Source: DATDRQ01 sp035291645 (GTDB lineage: Bacteria > Chloroflexota > Anaerolineae > Anaerolineales > UBA4823). Taken from it: a stretch of DNA of 19,689 bases. The number at the start of each line of letters is the position of its first letter. Positions within the stretch are counted from its first letter, which is position 1. This document shows, in pieces, positions 16,342 to 19,689 of the stretch. The translations under genes were made by a program, and so were the position numbers. Location of the stretch: the NCBI GenBank assembly GCA_035291645.1, contig DATDRQ010000298.1, positions 1 through 19,689 on the forward strand. Reading direction: 5' to 3'. Below the pieces are notes generated by a model, which saw nothing but the letters and a program-made list of their open reading frames with translations, searched no databases and had not been told where the DNA came from.

Positions 16342-16671
16342 TTAAATTAGAGCCGAGAAGTCCGAGACTCTGTTGATGGTGACCTGCCTCTTCTGGTAGA
16401 TCGATACTGAATTGTCATAAGGATTGACGATAACTACGCGCAGGTCGGGGTAGTCATCGATGACCTGGAAAACCTGTATTGGTTCGCTCAAGCCATCGAC
16501 CTTAGTCATCACAACTGTATCGGGATGGAGGCGCCGAATCGCCCGGATCAGCGCTTCCCTATCGCCGAACGGGGTCCGAAAAACCTCGAAATCTTCCGCC
16601 TGACTCAACAGACTTTCGACCCCTTCACCCAGCAGCAATCCACTCTCGACCAGGATGCGCTTTTGCTCCAT
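16342..16671 (-). CDS. Small stand-alone receiver-like protein lacking the phosphorylation site
   Basis: This 109-residue protein is built like a response-regulator receiver domain. Strand 1 is RILVES, strand 3 DTVVMTK, strand 4 LRVVIVN and strand 5 RQVTINRV. The acidic pair after strand 1 is replaced (E9, S10), and the phospho-acceptor Asp at the end of strand 3 is T56/K57. It has no DNA-binding domain, so it is probably a phosphorylation-independent signalling or adaptor protein, or a decaying regulator. No strong ribosome site is seen before the ATG at 16671. It is the first gene after the promoter candidate at 16742-16770 and precedes the giant protein gene by 111 bases with no terminator between them. 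It could be the first gene of the copper operon. Confidence 0.7.
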   Translation of the reverse strand: MEQKRILVESGLLLGEGVESLLSQAEDFEVFRTPFGDREALIRAIRRLHPDTVVMTKVDGLSEPIQVFQVIDDYPDLRVVIVNPYDNSVSIYQKRQVTINRVSDFSALI

Positions 16672-16741
16672 ATGGAAAGGCTCGTTATCCCGACCCTTAT
16701 AGACTATTTGGGGTGTTATTTATCCGAATATTGGCACATAT

Positions 16742-16770
16742 ACCTTACAAAATTCCGGGATGGAAGTCAA
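16742..16770 (-). promoter_or_regulatory. Candidate promoter for the receiver-like gene and copper operon
   Basis: On the minus strand TTGACT (16770-16765, 5/6 match to -35) is followed after 17 bases by TAAGGT (16747-16742, weak 3/6 -10). The weak -10 suggests an activator-dependent promoter. An inverted repeat lies just upstream (16780-16830). No better promoter was found directly before the giant gene. Confidence 0.35.
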
Positions 16771-16779
16771 TACATCCGG

Positions 16780-16830
16780 CGGTCTAAAAGTAGACTATCT
16801 TTTCCGAAGTTTTCCGGATAATTTAGACCG
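16780..16830. repeat. 9-bp inverted repeat upstream of the operon promoter
   Basis: CGGTCTAAA (16780-16788) and TTTAGACCG (16822-16830) are perfect reverse complements 33 bases apart. They lie immediately upstream of the promoter candidate at 16742-16770, a typical place for an activator. They may be paired half-sites for a regulator, possibly the adjacent LuxR-type response regulator; that link is inference. Confidence 0.45.
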
Positions 16831-16896
16831 GTGAACTAGTCTTCTGTGAAGAATGGAGCGATGTCGTGACCGTGTGTTTCGCCAGACCGGTTGGCT

Positions 16897-16941
16897 AAAA
16901 AAAAACCGCTCCCTCCGGCCGGGCGGGGAGCAGTTTTTTTT
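16897..16941. terminator. Bidirectional rho-independent terminator
   Basis: A GC-rich hairpin (GCTCCC 16908-16913 pairing with GGGAGC 16926-16931) is flanked by nine A residues (16897-16905) and eight T residues (16934-16941). It therefore works as a terminator on either strand. It lies 24 bases after the stop of the response regulator and separates the regulatory pair from the copper operon. Confidence 0.9.
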
Positions 16942-16964
16942 CGAACGTCGCCTTGATTGGCTTG

Positions 16965-17672
16965 CTAGTCTTCGGTCGCCATCGACAAGGACACGGCTGC
17001 CGGATCCCTTGTGCGGCGGACCCGGGTCGCCAGGCGAGCCGCCTCGTAGCGGTTCTGCAGTTTCAACTTTTCCAGGATATTGTGAACGTGATTTCTCACA
17101 GTATTTTCTGAAATATATAAACGCGCCGCGATCTCGCGGTTGGTCTCGCCGTCCGCGATTTTTTCGAGGATTTCCAGCTCTCTGGTCGTCAACAGATCGA
17201 GCGTGGGCTCGCCATTCTGGTTCTTCCATTCCTGGCGTGCAAACTCCTCCAGGATCCGGCTGGCCATCTTGAGCGTGATGGCCGCCTCGCCTTTTCCCAG
17301 CCCGCGCAGCAATTCGAGCAATTTGCTTACCGGCATGTTCTTCAACAGGTAACCTTTTGCCCCGCTGCGGATCGCCGCAAACAAGAGTTCATCCGTTTCA
17401 TGGACGGTTAGAAAGACGATTTTGGTTTCCGGCAGCCGGGCAAGGATTTCCTGAGTGGCTTCCAGCCCGTTGCCATCCGGCAGCGCATAATCCATGAGCA
17501 CCAGGTTTGGCTCGAGTTCCAAGGCCTTCTTGACAGCTTCACAATGACTGCCTGCTTCTCCAACCATCTCAAAATCAGGTTGGTTTTTCAAGAGGCTGAT
17601 CAGTCCTTCCCGGAACAAAACGTGATCATCGACGAGTAATACCCTGATAGGGTTGGTACTGTTTGGCTTCAT
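16965..17672 (-). CDS. NarL/FixJ-type response regulator
   Basis: This 235-residue cytoplasmic transcription regulator has a receiver domain (9-125) with the acidic pair D15-D16, phospho-acceptor D61 in LVLMDYALPDG, T89 and K111. A LuxR-type helix-turn-helix (about 158-222, LTTRELEILE to RNHVHNILEKL) follows. All key receiver residues are present, so it should be phosphorylated by the kinase encoded just upstream, whose gene it overlaps by 47 bases. The open frame extends to 17834, but the ATG at 17672 matches the usual family start and has GGGAGGG 8 bases upstream. A strong terminator follows. Its targets are unknown; the adjacent copper and surface operon is a reasonable guess. Confidence 0.93.
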   Translation of the reverse strand: MKPNSTNPIRVLLVDDHVLFREGLISLLKNQPDFEMVGEAGSHCEAVKKALELEPNLVLMDYALPDGNGLEATQEILARLPETKIVFLTVHETDELLFAAIRSGAKGYLLKNMPVSKLLELLRGLGKGEAAITLKMASRILEEFARQEWKNQNGEPTLDLLTTRELEILEKIADGETNREIAARLYISENTVRNHVHNILEKLKLQNRYEAARLATRVRRTRDPAAVSLSMATED

Positions 17673-19080
17673 CGCGGCTTCCCTCCCAAGCTTCTCGCAC
17701 CGGTGATCCGATTGGCGCCGATGGGATGTTACACGGCAACCATAGGGTGACCTTTGTGCCGGTACCTTTCGTAGAATGGGTATCGATGCGCCCTCCGATA
17801 TCCTGAGCGCGATCGCGCATGATTTCCAGACCAAAGTGCTTCCTAGTATCTAATTTCGATGATTCAAAACCCTTCCCATCGTCCCAAACCATCAAAGATA
17901 AGCCCTGCTTATCCCACTCGAGTTGTATCTTGACCTGTTTCGCATTGGCGTGCCTTTCAACGTTGTGGAGTGTCTCGTGGAAGATATACAGAATCTGCCG
18001 TTGTGATTCTGTAGAAAGCGGGTAAGCCTGCCCCAGGGTGGTCATTTCGACCGAAAAACCGGCCCGGCCTCCGACTATTCGGGCGTGGCTGAGGAGCGAG
18101 GTCGCCAGGCAGGGAACGGTAACCGGATCGAGCGAGGTTAATCTTTGGCGAACCTGGTTATAAGCTTCGTCGGCGATCTGGCGCATTCGCCCCAGCTCCT
18201 GCCTGACGGCTGCGATGCCCTGTTCCGTATCGTTCTCGGTCGAGAGCTGATCCAACTTCATGCGCAAATAGGCCAGGTCTTGGGCGAGCGAATCGTGCAG
18301 ATCGCGGGCGATCCTGCGCCTTTCCTCCCGGGTCTCCCGGACTTGGCGGACGACTGTGCGTTCGAGCTGGGCGCGTTCGATGGCCAGCGCCATCTCTGGG
18401 GCAACGCTCAACAGAAGATCGGTCTGCTCAGAGGTCAGGTTGTTAGTGGAGGGGAGATAGAGGATCAATAGGGCCAGCGGCTTCTCACCCTTCTCGAGTG
18501 GCAGGCAATAAACGATCGTCTGCTCGCTTTTCTCGCCATTTGCCCGGCAACAACATGGAACGAAGATGCCCTCTGAACGCCATTGCGAAAGGAGAGCGAT
18601 CGAGCAGAAGTTCACGTCCTGGGAGGGGTTTATTTGCGGAAGATGCCCCCCGCCGTAGGACCAATGATTGACCTGCTCGTACCTGGCAGCAGTTTCATCG
18701 CAGACCATCAACGCTGCACCGATAATCGGCAAGATCGCCCTTGGAAATTGGAGCAGTATAATTTCCATCTCATCGGGACTGCGTGCGTCGGCGAGTTGTC
18801 GCCGCAATGATCTTTCCAGAGAAATGTGGCGCTCACTGCGAACCTGTTTCAACTTGGTGCGATTCAATTGGATGAGAATGATCAGGAATAACAACGGGAA
18901 AGCCACCCCGTACAACAGAACCTCACGTAAATAATCCCCCGAGATATCACTTATTCTTACCGGTCTGTGCTCCAGGGTTTCGAGCAGGAGAATGGCAAGC
19001 CCAACAAGAATGACTGCTGCCATCCAGCGCCACAGCGACTGTTTCTTTAGATTAACAATAATAGCGTGCTGTCTCTCCAT
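17626..19080 (-). CDS. HisKA_3-type sensor histidine kinase with two membrane helices and a Cys-rich sensor domain
   Basis: This 484-residue kinase is predicted to phosphorylate the downstream response regulator. It has two transmembrane helices (about 18-35 and 54-70) with a short extracytoplasmic loop, then a coiled linker and a GAF-like domain (about 95-235). The HisKA_3 dimerisation helix carries H262 in RIARDLHDS. The HATPase_c domain (about 355-449) carries N373 in HETLHNVERH and D400-G402-G404 in DDGKGF. The GAF-like region has six cysteines (C127, C159, C176-C178, C192), unusual for a cytoplasmic sensor and suggestive of redox or metal sensing. An in-frame TGA four codons upstream rules out an upstream extension of the ATG at 19080, though no good ribosome site is visible. 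A promoter candidate lies at 19175-19203. Confidence 0.92.
   Translation of the reverse strand: MERQHAIIVNLKKQSLWRWMAAVILVGLAILLLETLEHRPVRISDISGDYLREVLLYGVAFPLLFLIILIQLNRTKLKQVRSERHISLERSLRRQLADARSPDEMEIILLQFPRAILPIIGAALMVCDETAARYEQVNHWSYGGGHLPQINPSQDVNFCSIALLSQWRSEGIFVPCCCRANGEKSEQTIVYCLPLEKGEKPLALLILYLPSTNNLTSEQTDLLLSVAPEMALAIERAQLERTVVRQVRETREERRRIARDLHDSLAQDLAYLRMKLDQLSTENDTEQGIAAVRQELGRMRQIADEAYNQVRQRLTSLDPVTVPCLATSLLSHARIVGGRAGFSVEMTTLGQAYPLSTESQRQILYIFHETLHNVERHANAKQVKIQLEWDKQGLSLMVWDDGKGFESSKLDTRKHFGLEIMRDRAQDIGGRIDTHSTKGTGTKVTLWLPCNIPSAPIGSPVREAWEGSRDEAKQYQPYQGITRR
17681..17687 (-). promoter_or_regulatory. Ribosome binding site inside the kinase gene, fixing the regulator start
   Basis: GGGAGGG lies 8 bases upstream of the ATG at 17672, inside the 3' end of the kinase gene. 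It favours this start over the 54-codon longer open frame. Confidence 0.8.
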
Positions 19081-19174
19081 ATCTTGAAGTCAACTCGCGT
19101 TCTTATCAATTGTTAATCTCCAATTTTTAATTCACGTAGATTCCCCCCTATAAAATTTTACCATAAATAAGAGA

Positions 19175-19203
19175 ATTATGAGTCTAATTGTGGCTATTGT
19201 CAC
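19175..19203 (-). promoter_or_regulatory. Promoter for the kinase-regulator pair
   Basis: On the minus strand GTGACA (19203-19198, 5/6) and CATAAT (19180-19175, 5/6) are spaced by exactly 17 bases. The expected start near 19168 gives a leader of about 88 nt. The region between this promoter and the divergent rRNA promoter (19204-19316) shows no gene. Confidence 0.6.
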
Positions 19204-19316
19204 CGCATTTCAATCCACCAAGATTTTCAGCAGATTATCTTCATTCTAACCGACTGGCAGCTGCTTCGCCTGAATGCCCCTTGAGCAGTCTTCTCCTGAT
19301 AATGATTAAAAAACCC

Positions 19317-19345
19317 TTTACAAATTGACAATTTTGTACTAAAAT
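19317..19345 (+). promoter_or_regulatory. rRNA operon promoter
   Basis: TTTACA (19317-19322, 5/6) and TAAAAT (19340-19345, 5/6) are separated by exactly 17 bases in an AT-rich context. Transcription would start near 19352 and read through the structured leader into 16S rRNA. A TTGACA at 19325-19330 has no matching -10 box. Confidence 0.7.
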
Positions 19346-19351
19346 ACTCAA

Positions 19352-19674
19352 TCTAAGCAACATTACTGATCTCGCCTGAACAGGCAGATCGATAACAATC
19401 CTAAAGACGCATAGCGTCAGAGACCAAAACCGAAGGTTTGTCGGTCTGGCGTGCCGATGTCAAAAGGTAACTGAGAGGTTCCCCAGCATCGGCGATTTGT
19501 CGTCTGCCAATCTCGGGAGCGCAGGCATAACCTGCTCGAGAGAGGCGCCAGCACCTTAACAACTGAAGAGTGAGAAGGAAGGGAACCCGCGAGGAGGGGG
19601 GAAGGGACCGTAAAGGGACCAAAGCGCTTCTGAGAGGAAGCTGTGCTTCTAGGAAGAAGCGTTGTAAGAGACAA
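19352..19674 (+). ncRNA. Structured leader of the rRNA operon precursor
   Basis: This stretch of about 320 nt between promoter and 16S start contains no credible gene but many hairpins. They are 19368-19390 (10 bp, one bulge), 19406-19418 (5 bp, loop ATA), 19421-19447 (two stacked 5-bp stems), 19453-19493 (7-bp perfect outer stem), 19511-19541 (two 5-bp stems) and 19625-19661 (7-bp outer and 5-bp inner stems). An 8-base direct repeat, AAGGGACC, occurs at 19602-19609 and 19613-19620. A boxA-like antitermination element lies at 19550-19561. The last hairpins may take part in the precursor stem cut during 16S maturation. The start position is estimated from the promoter. Confidence 0.7.
19550..19561 (+). 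promoter_or_regulatory. boxA-like antitermination element
   Basis: AGCACCTTAACA matches 9 of 12 positions of the E. coli boxA TGCTCTTTAACA, and is followed by ACTGAAGAGTG as in many rRNA leaders. It would recruit the NusB/NusE antitermination complex in the nascent leader RNA. Confidence 0.6.
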
Positions 19675-19689
19675 TTTGCGGAGAGTTTG
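19675..19689 (+). rRNA. rrs: 5' end of 16S rRNA (cut by the window edge)
   Basis: The window ends in GCGGAGAGTTTG. AGAGTTTG (19682-19689) is the conserved beginning of bacterial 16S rRNA, E. coli positions 8-15. By this alignment position 1 is about 19675. The upstream promoter, boxA-like element and structured leader fit this reading. Confidence 0.85.

Noticed and set aside
19401..19674. Minus-strand open frames of 73 and 85 codons in the right-hand region
   Set aside because: They lie in the rRNA leader opposite to its transcription, overlap all its hairpins and have no protein family features.
19352..19689. Considered as an independent structured RNA such as RNase P RNA, a riboswitch or an omega RNA
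   Set aside because: The conserved elements of those families were not found, whereas the stretch runs into the AGAGTTTG start of 16S rRNA with a boxA-like element, so an rRNA leader explains it.

Overview
The window looks like part of a bacterial chromosome, most plausibly from a Chloroflexota (Anaerolineae-like) bacterium. The hints are a GC-rich genome, large secreted proteins with Pro/Thr-rich linkers, CopC/CopD copper proteins and a HisKA_3/LuxR-type two-component pair. This assignment is an inference from protein style, because the 16S gene is cut off after about 15 bases. No mobile element, tRNA or CRISPR array was seen.

Layout. Positions 1-106 hold the start of an unidentified minus-strand gene, with a good promoter that overlaps a GAAC-N4-GTTC palindrome. 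From 16671 down to 414 lies a long minus-strand gene train. In transcription order it encodes a small degenerate receiver-domain protein, a 1915-residue secreted beta-helix protein, three paralogous two-domain cupredoxin (multicopper-oxidase-like) proteins, a secreted subtilisin-family protease, a membrane-anchored unknown, a CopC protein and a CopC-CopD-YtkA-like fusion. Gaps in the train are mostly 2-70 bases; one 93-base gap contains a perfect 15-bp hairpin. Beyond a bidirectional terminator (16897-16941) sit a LuxR-type response regulator and its histidine kinase, overlapping by 47 bases. Divergent from the kinase, on the plus strand, is an rRNA operon promoter with a roughly 320-nt structured leader. 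The window ends in the first bases of 16S rRNA.

How the genes may work together. The first cupredoxin protein keeps all type 1 copper ligands and four trinuclear-cluster histidines in domain 1, but has lost every ligand in domain 2. The second is the mirror image: domain 1 is dead and domain 2 keeps the other four histidines. The third has lost both. Together the first two supply exactly the eight histidines of one trinuclear copper cluster. This suggests a hetero-oligomeric multicopper oxidase with a single active site, analogous to ceruloplasmin but split over separate chains. The third cupredoxin, the protease and the giant beta-helix protein end in the same four-fold repeat module, which looks like a small beta-propeller and probably places or joins them at the cell surface. 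The CopC/CopD proteins would handle copper for this system. This split-oxidase and shared-module operon is the best candidate for an undescribed system here.
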